Positions 10,610 to 22,169 of a DNA stretch of 64,000 nt are shown piece after piece (the stretch's first letter is position 1; the number at the start of each line of letters is the position of its first letter). A model generated the notes under the pieces. It did no database searches and was not told the origin of the DNA. It worked only from the letters and a program-made list of their open reading frames with translations. The translations under genes and the position numbers were made by a program. The stretch is from Ceriagrion tenellum. Lineage: Eukaryota; Arthropoda; Insecta; Odonata; Coenagrionidae. The stretch spans positions 105,958,539 through 106,022,538 of the forward strand of contig OY720636.1 of assembly GCA_963169105.1 (NCBI GenBank), given 5' to 3'.

Positions 10610-13105
10610 CGAAGTGAGAATAACATGAATCGACTTTGTAAGTATACATACCTCGATTCCAGTTCATCTGCCATTCCTAATTATCGTGTTTACGTTGCGT
10701 TCTGTGATTGTGTTTCCGTCAACGGTTCCGAGAATTCGAGCCATACTAACATCCTCCCCGCAGGAAATGAGTGTGCTAGTCTCGAAAAGTTTGCGCAGAT
10801 CCACAAGTAAATATTTCCATTTCATGACACGATAATGGAACAGTTATTGGCCACTGACAGGCATCATAACTATTGCTATTTTTGTCTTATAAAACATGTG
10901 GATGATTATGATACACAAAGTAATAAAACATCCTTCGCGACCAGTTCGTGGAGGCATATAGATTCCTTTAATGACACCCGTTAGGTATAACAATAAATTC
11001 ATATATGTAGACACTTTTTCAACGTTCATTTCTCTTTTGATGCATTCTCCCGATTACTTTCTGATGCTGGCCTCTGAAAACATATGTATACTCGTTTATT
11101 AGTATTATTTTTATAATTGATATCACCGTACGCAATAGAACAAGTGCTTTTTTATCGGTTGACTTAACAAATACTAAGGGTAAGTTTTAGTACTACGAAA
11201 ATGTATGCCAACTATGCAACACAGAACTACACCCGTGGTATTTTCTCTACACGTACATTTTTTATGGACACGCACTCTTAATAGCCACAGCTCTAAACAT
11301 GGAGTTGTATGGCGGCGATCTTGATAACATATAGATTAAGACGTCGGCTTGCGCTCAAACAACAATGTCCATTTTAGCTGTCATATAACCTTTATCATTC
11401 ATTTTACTGAATACAACATAACGAGTCGCATAGAGTTTATTCTGGGGAAAATAAGGGAAGTTTCATAACTAGCCACGCATGAAATAATTCATTCGAAGAC
11501 GAGTAGCTATTTACGGTGTGCGCGATGAGCTCACCTGCCGCTGGCCACCAGTAATTCCAAGGCCTTTTCTTCTTCTGAGGTAATCTTCCAGATAAAATAC
11601 CATAAATCACGGAAAATAGGTACCACGTATTGTTAATAAAATAAAGTTTTCTACCTTACCTTTAAAATCTTAATAGGTATTTAGAATGATGAGCCGCGGA
11701 GTGATTTTGTGAGAACGAATGGTTGGTTGCCATGAACTGTGACCTACCACAAGTGTGCACTTGGATGATTTTCACTAAATCAATGGCTTATGACGGCTGC
11801 TCAGTATTTCACAACTGGGAGTTAATCTGTGAGCAAAGGTATATACATACGATTGTACTGATTTCAATAGTTATATCACACAAGGACTTCTTCTCTTCTT
11901 CGTGATGAGTTTTGTATAAATTGTAACAACCATATTCGATCATTCGCTGATTGGTATTTAGCTATTTTATATAATGCGTGGATTATTTCTCATGGTTTAC
12001 ATTATTTTTGGATATGGCGGCACGCCTTGAAAAACATGTATGCATCTTGTATCAACAATGTATCCTCTCTTTTGTAAACTCCTCAAACCAATAAATAGCG
12101 GAACACGAAAGGAAAAATGAGTGGAAGAAAATGGACGGAATACCCCGAAACCTAATGATAAAATTCGAATTATAGCCTAAATTATGGCTTCCTAGAAGTA
12201 GAATACAGTTAAAAACTGTAACACAATCCTTATGTAGATAACCAATACCGAATATTATATAACAATACTTACAAATTAATTTCACAGAGGCTAAATTCGA
12301 AGATTTCTCTACAACTCAGGATTAAGTTGCCAGTTTTAAATAGTTTATCATGTATTCATGCGTGCATAGAAATCAAGAAAATTCCATTTGGCTTTAGCAC
12401 AGTAAAAAGAGCCCAATTCTCAGTATTAGACCTCAAAAACTGGATTGGTTTCAATGATTTCCTCCATCGTACCCATTCCTTGCAAACCTTCATCGCTTCT
12501 GACACATTCATGCATTCCTTCTTATACAGCCTCTTATTGTATCTTACAGCCCGTGCATATAGATAAATTGATAAAACAAATAAGGATTACCAGAAATAAA
12601 AAAAATTAATTATACCCAGTATTAGGACCACCATGTACCATGGTTCCTTTTATGTAAACTCATTTTATACATGGAATTCGATTCCTCAACATTTGAAGAT
12701 CATCAAGACAGAAGAAAGATATTAAATTGTGTTTGCTTTCGATTTATCTCAATGACATTTAATATTTTTTTGTGAACAATAAGAATGAAACGAATAAATG
12801 AACATATTCACTTGATGTAAACAATCCCATGTGAAAATCTTGTTTTAGTACATATTTGTCACGAGTTGTGAGCAATTATTTTGAAGGTGAATACTTCAAT
12901 ATGCAATTGATTGGTAGAATGTTTTCTTTGAATGTGAATGTTTTTTTCCTGATATGATCAAGTCTACCTGAGTTTCTATTGCTATTGCACACTCCTGCTA
13001 CAAAGGAAAATATTCCCAGAGCAAATAAAGCGTTATATTATCTTCTCTTATTACTGAAGACTCCTAATTTTCAGGTGCAGTCCAAGTTCGGAAAGTCTCC
13101 TATAT
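10610..13105. other. Gene-free stretch, nothing recognised
   Basis: AT-rich with scattered frames of 60-80 codons and no recognised domain. No repeat copy was noticed. Confidence 0.45.
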
Positions 13106-13107
13106 AT

Positions 13108-13375
13108 TCATCTACATACTACCTCGTGAGCCGCCGCATGGGCATGTGGCAGGGGGTGGTAGGTCACCAGCCGTGTAAAGACGTAAAATTTTTGGAGGTG
13201 AAATGGTGACATGTATGTACTATGGGAGTGTATTTAGAGGAGCTCAGTTTTTATTGTGCTCGCTTATTGTGCGCCGGAAGAACGAGTTTTTGTACCTATC
13301 TATTCGACAGAATATCTCTCTTATTTTATCGCATATGTCAGACCTAGAAATGTAGTGAGGCGTCATGATAATATT
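13108..13375 (-). mobile_element. LINE 3'-end fragment (TAGATG-tailed family)
   Basis: This is the reverse-complement relative of 3024-3300. It shares the ACGAGTTTTTGTACCTATCT segment, GGAGGTGAAATGGTGAC, and the terminal CATCTACATACTACC end. It is truncated upstream and non-coding. Confidence 0.75.
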
Positions 13376-13462
13376 CTCTGTGTCTCATTTATTGGGGAAA
13401 AAGGAGGAGGGGGTGGAAGAAAGGAGAAGAGAGGGCGGAGGAAGAGAGGGAGGTACCAGGTA

Positions 13463-13813
13463 TCAGTGTGTAACTGCGTCAAGGATAAGGGAGGGGGAAG
13501 GTAACAAGCATTCATTAACAACACATTCATCAGTGTCGTGCATTCTTCTCAGAATATCTAATTGCTCTAGGGCATCAAGCTCATGAAGATTGTTGATACA
13601 ATGTAGAATTTTGTTTACAAATTCACTGCCATAACCGTTGCACAAAAAGTGTTTTGCGAAGTTACTTCTATTTTCATCACTGTTTCTAAAAGCACTGCAA
13701 TGCTCCAATGTCCTAATATTAAATGTTCTTTGAGAATTGTTTTTGCATTTTTCTGTGATGTAGTATAAGTTAACATGAAATATGACTATGGAATCATACC
13801 ACAACTTAACCAA
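13463..13813 (-). pseudogene. Possible PLE endonuclease C-terminal fragment
   Basis: A 116-codon open frame includes SNFAKHFLCNGY and LDALEQLDILRRM. These resemble the 'FA-H---NGH ... LD-LE---I' region following the GIY-YIG core in Penelope-like and related endonucleases. The catalytic GIY and YIG motifs are not present, so this would be a truncated remnant. A purine-rich tract (13390-13500) adjoins it. It could be a chance frame; the motif resemblance is recalled, not aligned. Confidence 0.42.
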
Positions 13814-14529
13814 GATACTGTTTTATTATCATTTGTCTTAATTTTCCTTCTCTTTTGCAGTCTCTTTTACTACATTCTCACATGGCTCTCTCAATCTAAG
13901 GATCGTCTATGATTTTTCAATCCTTCAAAATTACGCTTTCACTCAGACCCCTACAAGCACAGTCTAATTACACTTAAAACTTCACCAATCATACTAATAG
14001 TAGTCTCCAATAATGTTTCACTCAAGATGGAACCCGCAATGGAGAGTGACTCAAAATAAAGCCTCATAAACGATCGTTCGGTGAGGAAAAGTCATATAAA
14101 TTTGACGAGGAGTACATTGCCGCGAGCGCGCGGGTACATCAATAAGTTCATGAGGCCGGCCTCAATGGACATGATGGTCTTGACATTAGGGCTTTTAAAA
14201 GGCCCACTTTGGCGAAAATGGACGCTTGAAAGAGACAATCACACCAACCAATTACGTTGATCGCCAGGAGAGTGAAATTATATTTTTTTAAACGCGTGAT
14301 GAGCAGCACGAAACATATCTTCAGAGATGCGGTGCGAGAATCGTGGGAGTCGATTGGAACTGCAGTCGAAATGGACTACCAGCAGCTATATCATGGAATT
14401 GTTACGCTGAGGGCGTCCGTTCAATTAGTAGCCCTCAACTGTATTTATCTTTACTGTTCAGCCTTTACTTGATTTTAAAAATCCCAATCCAAGGGCATAA
14501 TATTCCTTCTACAAGTATTGTCAGTACAT

Positions 14530-15090
14530 ATACATACTACCCCTGGCATCACCCACACATCGGCGTGTGGCAGGGGATATACGGACACCAGACGTGGAAA
14601 CATATAAGGGATAATAAAGGTGTCTCGGGTCTTCCACCGGGTGGGCAGGTCCATGGGGCTCAACGTTTCGGAGAAAGACTTGTCCTCCATCTTCAGAGGG
14701 TTCAGCTTCGAAGAGCGTCAGCGAGAAGAGTTTCGGAAGCTGAACCCCCGGAAGATGGAGGACAAGTCGTTCTCCGAAACGTCGGGCCCCATGGACCTGC
14801 TCACCCGGTGGAAGACCCGAGAAACCTTTATCCAGCAGATACGCCGGGAAAATCTGAGATCCTTCATATAAGGGATAAGGTTTTGGGAGGAGAAATGGTG
14901 GCGTGTATTATGTGTGTGAATTAAATTAATTAGTGAATTGAAAGTAGCTCAAATTTGATTGTGGTAGCTTAATGTGCGCGGAAAGAAAGAATTTTTGTAT
15001 TGATCTGTCCGGCAGGGTATCTCTCTCTTTTTATCGCTTCTGTTAGACCTAGGGATGTAGTGAGGCGCCAAGACTATATTCTCTTCGTCA
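14530..15090 (-). mobile_element. LINE 3'-end fragment split by fold-back insertion
   Basis: This copy of the TAGATG-tailed LINE end occupies 14530-14614 and resumes at 14865-15090. The two halves are separated by the hairpin insertion at 14615-14864. It matches 13108-13375 over GTGTGGCAGGGG, GGAGAAATGGTG and GGATGTAGTGAGGCG. No coding capacity remains. Confidence 0.75.
14615..14864. mobile_element. PLE-type fold-back insertion with 14-bp TSD
   Basis: Arms 14619-14708 and 14737-14826 are near-perfect inverted repeats of 90 bp around a 28-bp loop. The insert is flanked by a perfect 14-bp direct repeat CATATAAGGGATAA (14601-14614 and 14865-14878), a target duplication. On the minus strand 14664-14696 reads CTGAAGA, then a GGAG/CTCC-closed stem, then GAAACG, a hammerhead ribozyme core. 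The plus-strand arm (14751-14783) has the same stem and CGAAACGTC but a changed first box. Hammerheads are known in PLE terminal repeats, hence the assignment. The interior is GC-rich, unlike its surroundings. Confidence 0.75.
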
Positions 15091-15094
15091 CTCT

Positions 15095-16085
15095 GAAACA
15101 CACCAGATCTGAATTTCTTGAGCAAGATAAGCCTAGTGTGTATCTTCCGAGTCTCTAGGGGCTCCCACCTTTATCTTCAACGAATCATCTTTCTCAATCA
15201 TATCTTTGAACTAATATTACCACTCAATTAATAGAGAGAGGATCCGAGTCTAAACTATGGAAATCGTACGGATATATACAAATTAATCAAAATTCAATAT
15301 TTATGACAATTCATTGCACGAAAAATTCAACATGAGATTTCTTTCAAATAAACTAACAAGCATGAAATTTGTAAAACTACTGAAAATGCAAAAGGATACG
15401 AGAGAACTTTAAAATTATAATGAAAATATCAACTGTATTAGGAAGAAAAAAGTGACCTGGATACGAAAAATTTCCCCCCACAAGATGAAGAATCCATCAT
15501 CTGAAGAAGTCTTTGAAATTCCTCGTATTACTAGCCACACTTTTGATTTTAAATTAACGGAAAAAAATGATATTAGGGACTGAATAGCATTCAGCGGATG
15601 GATTTATACCGTTGAAAGAAAAAGAAAACTACATTTTTTTGGAACGTGGACAAACGAGATGCGACCAGGGATTCATGTGAGCGAGGATAAATCGAGTGTG
15701 GGCAGGTAAAGGAGCGGCGCATTAGCACATTCGGGCGTCGAGGATCCCGCACCACGAGTTTCACTCCCCGTAAGGAGAAGCGCACCTGACGTTTCCTCCA
15801 AGGAACGAAATATGATCCTGCCGCGTGCATTACTTTCGAGAGTGCGAGAGCTCCAACACCAAAATGCAAATTAATCGAAGTGCGCGGACACGCCCAGGGA
15901 AAATTTTGCGGTCATCAAGAAGCATTGAACGAAGAAGACGAGGGAATAACCCGGCGCCCAGGTTCCAATCTTGGATCCATTATATACCAAAGAGAGTGAG
16001 AGTAGGTTTCACATCCCTTTTGATGCAAGGCTTGGGGGTTGAGTGAGTGAGTATAGTAGTATTGTATTACTGCCTACATCGAAGT
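15095..16085. other. Gene-free stretch, nothing recognised
   Basis: No repeat or exon recognised. A moderately GC-rich portion at 15700-15980 has a 92-codon minus-strand frame without domain features. Confidence 0.45.
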
Positions 16086-16091
16086 ATCTGA

Positions 16092-16405
16092 GGGGATCGG
16101 GTTGGTGTGGTGACTAGAATACTGGCTAACTATACGGACGACCACGGTTCAAATCCCTGCAGAGGAGGATATTTTCAGACTAAACCCGGTCCCTACCTGA
16201 GTGTCTTGTGTAGAGCACTTCAAGTACAGCACTCCGTCTGTCGGATGAGACGTTAAGCCGTGGTCCCCTTGGCGCCTTTCGTTAAGAGCAGGCTAATACC
16301 TACGCCGGGTTTCTATCCACCCTTCTTCTCTTACCCCCTCCCTATGTCGCAAATGACCTTAGCTGCCGGTCGCCTCTACAAATTCCAATTCAATACAATC
16401 GAAAT
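16092..16405 (+). mobile_element. tRNA-derived SINE, family B, copy 1
   Basis: It starts GGGGATCGGGTTGGTGTGG and has a polymerase III B-box-like CGGTTCAAATCCCTG at about 16146. The conserved body contains GGATGAGACGTTAAGCCG and CCTTGGCGCCTTTCGTTAAG. The same order occurs at 46153 (+), 32810 (-) and 61835 (-). The GGATGAGACGTTAA core resembles a conserved SINE domain found across animals, recalled by sight rather than aligned. Confidence 0.88.
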
Positions 16406-16599
16406 GTCTGGTTCTCATCCCGACCGTGGCATTACTTGACTGGTAGAATCCCGTCTTCATCGGGGATTGGTTTTGCGTGGAGGCCTGTGTGCCTACTCTC
16501 CGTGCCCAGGGTCCGAGTTCGTTCCTCAGATGAGAAGGAAATTTTTCAAAGGAATCTTAATCCCTAATGAGATATGTTTCGAGTATACCGGGACTAGCC

Positions 16600-16751
16600 A
16601 CAGATTGACTATACAGCATCAACTGCAATGCATATGTGTGGAAAATTCACGGGGGAAAAAATCATCCACCTTGACCGGAACTCGAACCCGGATCCCGTGA
16701 TTTCCAGTCGAGTGCTATAGCTAGTTAACCCTCTATATAGCTGAGTGACCT
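16600..16751 (-). mobile_element. tRNA-derived SINE, family A
   Basis: On the minus strand, from 16751, a tRNA-like head reads GGTTAACTAGCTATAGCACTC (D-arm region) and GGGTTCGAGTTCC (B box). It is followed by the family A tail GATGATTTTTTCCCCCGTGAA. The anticodon stem does not fold convincingly, so it is a SINE head and not a functional tRNA. Confidence 0.75.
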
Positions 16752-17174
16752 AGAAGTTGCATATAGAAGAGGTTATTTTTTGTCCCTGATTAGATTTCTT
16801 TACGTCTATATGTCTTTGTGACATCAGTTGTACCGCTTTTCAACAAAAAATATCTCTCATTTGCAAGAATTAGCTCCTGATTCTCCCACGAGTAGGGTAA
16901 CCTCCTCTAACTGGGGCGGGTTAACGAGTGGGGAAGACCTGGTGCATTTCATTCCATTCTGGATCCACTCTACTACCAAGAGAGAAAGTATTCCTCGGTG
17001 GTTAATTCAGCGCGAAATGCACATTAAATGAAGTAACTGAGGAAACATGTGAAAGGACTGCACATGGATGACGAAAAAAATCTGTGTATAGAGGATTAAG
17101 CAACCGAGGTGTTAAGTTAATCCGTGGCTAATCCAGGTACACTCATTTTTGGTTAAATTTTTGGCTTCATTAGA

Positions 17175-17254
17175 AGGGTAAGATATTTTCCATTAAAATG
17201 AGACCAAATTCATTGACTTCTAGGTAAAATGATATTCCGCTCAAACTACCTTAA
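17175..17254 (+). mobile_element. TTAA element, right-end fragment
   Basis: This matches the last 80 bp of copy 1 (GGTAAGATATTTTCC...GAGACCAAATTCATTGA...CGCTCAAACTACC) and ends in TTAA at 17251-17254. The left part of the element is absent. Confidence 0.75.
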
Positions 17255-17259
17255 GGAGA

Positions 17260-18260
17260 AAATCCATACATGTGTCGTCGAATTATTTCGAAATTATGCG
17301 TCAAGTATAGTGAGGCTAAGTGTTAAATACATTTAAAATGCCATGGAACCAAATCGGTAACATGCGATTTTTTTGCTTTCATCCATATCTACATATTACT
17401 GACAAGTTTACGCATACAAAGTTTCACGCAACTCTGCACATTAACGAAAGTTGCTCCAACCACCATAAGTAAGCTCGGGCGTTGTTAGGTCAACGTGAAT
17501 CCCTATGGAAAACAAGGACGACAGAAAAATCGCCAAGCAGCCTCAGAAGTTTACACTCAGTGCTGACAGACTCTTATATAATAATTTTATAACCTCTTTC
17601 CAGTGTTTCAGTGACGTAAACTATCACAGTTAAACAATTCTTATTTACCAACAGGAACCATACTGAGCATTTATACGCTCAAGGCGATATTAAAAAGGCT
17701 CTGAAAATTATACACTGTACGAAATGTAGATTATTTCGGTTCGAAAGATTTTTCAATCGGTTTAATAATTTGTCCAAATGGAATCTACAGTTATTTGAGA
17801 TTACAGTATAATTATATATGCAAACGGAAAAAATGCAGAGAATATGATTGAGGAACTAGAATTTATATTCGTATCAAATAAATATTGTTCGTGATGCACT
17901 AGCTATCATATCCCACAACGTGATTTGTCAAAATTACGTGTGTAGTAAATTTTTCTGTCTACATCATAATGTTTTGCACTGAGGTAAAGACTTTAAATGG
18001 CGCATAATGAAATAAACATAAAAGTTTTATTTATGACACAAAAACGTGTAATTTCATGCAGAAGTTTTCGAAATTGAGAAATCAAAGGCCTGCTTGAATC
18101 GATGCATATCTGGAAGTGTTATTCTGTACATCCTATTTCAGCAACAAAAAGCTCATTCCAATTCATTAAAAAGCACTTAATTTTAACCATTTTCTGGACA
18201 AGTCAAATACAACAGACTTAATGCTTTCCATAGTTTGAGGCTCAACTATTTGGAAGTTGA
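17260..18260. other. Gene-free stretch, nothing recognised
   Basis: AT-rich sequence with no frame above 60 codons and no repeat noticed. Confidence 0.5.
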
Positions 18261-18265
18261 ATTTC

Positions 18266-18374
18266 ACAAATGAAAAAGTAACTTTGTTTCCTTTCACATA
18301 TTTATTTTCTTGAACCATGTTGTACCAATAAAATAAATCTGTGGAAGGAAACCAAGTTACTTTCTCCTTTGTGA
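18266..18374. repeat. Fold-back repeat related to 48259-48404
   Basis: Arms 18266-18312 and 18328-18374 are inverted (CACAAATGAAAAAGTAAC / GTTACTTTCTCCTTTGTG). The right arm shares AAATAAATCTGTGGAAGG and AAACCAAGTTA with the PLE-type fold-back at 48259-48404. The hammerhead-like centre of that copy is missing here, so this looks like a shortened derivative. Confidence 0.65.
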
Positions 18375-18379
18375 CAACA

Positions 18380-19110
18380 GGATTAGTAACCTTGACTCTA
18401 GTACAAGATAGAAACGCTAGAAATTATTGGCCTAGGAGGGGTGGTAAAGATGTCGCTCAAAGATATGTCAACGTCACAAGCTCATGAAAAACTGAAGGTA
18501 TCCTACCCAATGAAGAGGCTTAGAAGCATTTAAGCCTAAGTTTAATGGATTTCCGACCAAATAGATATTTTTAAGGATGCTGGGGCGATAATTGTACTTC
18601 ATTGAGAGGAAATTTTAATAATTTTTTTTTCGAAGTTGGAAACAAAAAATATTAAGGTAATATTTCGTTAAAAATCAGCTGTTGTTACAGTGTACCTTAC
18701 CATGCATGCAGCATTAGAAACAATACAAGGGTAAATTTTAAATTTTTGCCTTATATGAAGCATTTTATGACTTAATTTTTCGCCACGAAATTTGAAGTTA
18801 TGGAGAAATTCAAATTCAAACACAACTTTTCGCATCTTTTATGCAGCAAGAAACCTTGATATTCATAAAAAAAACCCTCATAATGATATGATATGCACCA
18901 TTTTGCGTTTAGGAGAATATCTGTTCATATATAAACAATTTATTACGAATTAAAACTCATGTTTCATTAGGTAACTTGTTAAAAAAACCATTCAATAATT
19001 TCAATAAATAAAATCGGCTAAATGAATTTTTTCACTTTTCTCAAATTATGTCTTTGATGAGAGCAAGTACGTTAAGTTTCACGAGAATCTGTAGATAGAT
19101 ATTAGATAAT
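18380..19110. other. Gene-free stretch, nothing recognised
   Basis: AT-rich, no coding or repeat signal seen. Confidence 0.5.
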
Positions 19111-19119
19111 AGGAAGAGA

Positions 19120-20830
19120 GCTAAATCGGCAGTGCAAAACGCAAATCGACATGAAATTGTTATTTTCGTATATCTGATGATAAATATTATTGTTACAAAG
19201 TGCATAGGAATGATATACAATATTCAAGATTCAGCTTTCAACCTAAGTTTTGTTTTTTCTATCATTGATTGGTGTAAATAAACTTTATCGAAAATTAAAG
19301 TCCAAACCGCGCGGCGGCCAGGCGGCTCCACACAGCTTAATAATATTTTGAGAAGCTCCTCCCGCACTTATCCCGCATCCTTCTTCCTTATTATCATCAC
19401 TCTTGCCACCTGAAAACACATCAGATGTCTCGATGTTTAAACTTTGTGGAAACGCATAAAGATCTCAGAGTGATATGAAAATGAGATCACTCGGTAAATT
19501 TCAACAATAGCATCGGTTGATACTCAGTCAACTGTGATATGGATGTCTCCAATATATTGAAGGTGATGTATAGCACTCGGTGCAGTGATTTCATCGCACA
19601 TATCGGATGCATCGGAAATAGCATCATAGAGAATCCCTGTAAACCGCAATTTAACTGCAATTAGCTACATTGGCAGCGCAAAACGCAAATCGACATGAAA
19701 TTGTTATTTTCATGCACCTGATGATAAGTATTATTTTTGCAGAGTTCATAAGAATGAGATTCAAGATATAAGTACAGATAAACTGAGAGATTGGCGCGTA
19801 AGTGACTAGCACGGAACAGATTTCCAAATGTAGCGCCCGCCAAGGTGTCATTCAAAAATACCTGAAGTTTGGAAGTTGCAAAAAAAATTTGGTTCTCGAT
19901 TTTCATGTTTTCTCTCTACCACTGAAATTTCAGGGACACCATAATTTTGCTCGGGTTAGCATCGTTTGGTATATTTTAACCCAAGTATGTGATCGCCAAA
20001 CCATATTGCGCATTAGTTATTTTCCCGAAGGCGGTACGTCGATGGAATAAACCACTCGAAAAAGAATTCTGGAAATTATAACTCAAATTACGTATTTTTT
20101 AAATATTTATGTACCTGATAAAATGTTCCACTTTACCCTAAGAACTTTATGCATGGGTATTTATTACCAATCCGCCACTTCCCTAATGAGCCCGTCTAAT
20201 TTGCAAATGGTGTATTTAATGAATCGGTGCAGATGTTATGTTGAGGCAACTACTTGATTATGACTAATGATTTAGTTTTAAGATTCATTACTGCTTTTAA
20301 ATTATGTTTTTCATTCTATTAATATCAATCTTTCCACCATATCAAAAATTGAAATCATCTTCGGTCTACTGGAGATTGGCTACGAACGAGGAAATTTGCT
20401 CGGGTATTTTACAGCTTTCAACCTAAGTTTGGTTCTATCATTCAAGTTCTATTATTGATTAGTGTAAATAAACTTTATCGAAAATTAAACTCCTACCCGC
20501 GCGAAGCAAGGTTGCTCCACTGGTTTAATAATATTTTGAAAAGCGCCCCCCGCACTTATCCCGCATCCTTCTTCCTTATTGTCATACATGACTTGGCAGC
20601 AAGGCAAACATACGAATCTTTGAAAACATTGGTCAAGAAAACAAAATTAAGAGACACGCGAGATTTCGAGTAAGGTTATAAAGATGGCATTGAATTGCTC
20701 TGGAAATTTCAACAATTCCATGGGTTCATACACAGTCAATGGTGATGCGGATGTTTACAATATATTAAAGGTGATATATATAACTTATTGTAGTGATTTC
20801 ACCGCATACGTTACGGATATAGCCGTATTA
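19120..20830. repeat. Direct duplication with internal insertion
   Basis: A segment 'X' (GCAAAACGCAAATCGACATG) occurs at 19135 and 19677. A segment 'Y' begins at 19231 and 20411, with TTTCAACCTAAGTTT, TAAATAAACTTTATCG and CCCGCACTTATCCCGCATCC. The best reading is a tandem duplication (about 19120-19620 and 19670-20830) whose second copy was split by about 640 bp between X and Y. Copy 2 of Y keeps a short open exon-like frame; the equivalent in copy 1 has a stop. Confidence 0.8.
20684..20770 (+). CDS. Candidate short coding exon, unknown product
   Basis: ATG at 20684 opens 29 codons (MALNCSGNFNNSMGSYTVNG...NILK) that end at AAG|GTGATA, a plausible splice donor in phase 0. The duplicate at about 19495-19562 encodes a clearly related peptide (NFNNSIG, then a stop, then ...NILK) followed by GTGATG. 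Conservation of reading frame and donor in both copies hints at a once-real exon. No family is recognised. Beyond the GT the frame continues into low-complexity hydrophobic sequence, probably intronic. Confidence 0.3.
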
Positions 20831-20974
20831 ATACTTGAAATCACATATTTATTTTGGAAATATTCCTTCATTTCAGTTTATAAGTGTCTATGGTTCCTTA
20901 GCTCTGCGTCAATGATAAGTTTTAAGGATATTTTATATGATATTCAATACTCTCTGAGAGAGGAATAATAAATC

Positions 20975-21645
20975 AAACCACTAGTGATTATTAAATGATA
21001 CCACTTGGTATTAATAGTAAAACTAAAATGATAATAAAATCCTGAAGGAATGACGTGGTATTGAAGTCCATCGTTCCTCTAAAATGTTATCATAAACTTT
21101 AAAATGCCAGACAGGTGGTAAACACAACAACAAAGTCCTTGTAATTGACGAAGGTTAAAATTGAGAATCCAAGAGATAAAAAAATGTCTTGTCAGCAAAA
21201 TTACTCTCCAACAAATTGACTACGAAAGTTTTCCGAAGGGTGTAAGAATATTTGTTTAAAACTAAGTAATCTCGAATGTTTTGGTATATTTTTGGGAGTT
21301 TCGGTTTCCGCGGGCTATATTAACTCGGTACGCTCTTAAGTAATTTACATTCCTACTGATGACTGACTGAAAAATCTGAACGTCATTTTTTCTTAGGCCT
21401 ACATGTTGATCCTGATGTTGGAGTGAACCAATCAAGTGCCTTGGCTAATTTCAAGCGAGAAAAAAAGAAAAGCATTCCATTTCAACGACATCGGGTACCA
21501 GAGGTAGGGAACCTCTCCCAACCGCGGAGAAGAGTGAAGAAAAATGCCAGAAAACGGTTCCAGTGTTAACAAAATATAATAATTCAAACTTATTTTTGAT
21601 ACGTACACGCTGTAGCATGCAATGATCTCATTTACTTGATCCATA
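20975..21645. other. Gene-free stretch, nothing recognised
   Basis: No feature supported. One 70-codon minus-strand frame at 21432 lacks recognisable traits. Confidence 0.45.
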
Positions 21646-21647
21646 GA

Positions 21648-22165
21648 AACCTGGCGATATCAAATGCAACAGAAACAGATAATTATACGAACTTCGTAAT
21701 TTTCGTTCGAGACAGCATAGCTTCAAAATCAGGCGACCATGCGTATTATTCCAATTAATTAATTCTCCTGAAAATACAAGTGTGATGATTGTCCGCCAGA
21801 AACCATAACGCAGAAAATTTGGGATGTCTAGGGTCAGTGTCAATATCACATCAACTTACAGCGACTTATGTGCACATTAGAATCGGCCCCTGGTTGGTTT
21901 TGTAATGATTCAATTATCACATGTATTAAATGGAAAAAAAGGGATAGTAAGAGCCTCATTTTTCTTAATAATACTCATTTTCCCAGCTTAAGCGAATTGA
22001 GGCAGCATTAGCGCTTTTGAGGTGAGTTTTTCTTTTATTTGTAAATACCTGGCGATACCAAATGCGACAGTAATAGGTTATGTGACTCTCAAATGTTTCG
22101 TTCGTCGCAACAGTGCATCAAACTCAAACGATTCTATTATTCCAACAAATTAACTCTCTTGTATA
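21648..22165. repeat. Dispersed direct repeat of about 120 bp
   Basis: Segments 21648-21775 and 22046-22165 both begin ACCTGGCGATA-CAAATGC and continue through a TTCGTTCG box, a GACAGCATA/CAACAGTGCAT variant and TATTATTCCAA. Divergence is moderate, so the duplication is old. No coding frame is conserved between them. Confidence 0.7.
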
Positions 22166-22169
22166 TAGT

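Noticed and set aside
14343..14924. 193-codon plus-strand frame
   Set aside because: It runs through a reversed LINE end and the fold-back insertion, so it cannot be a single gene.
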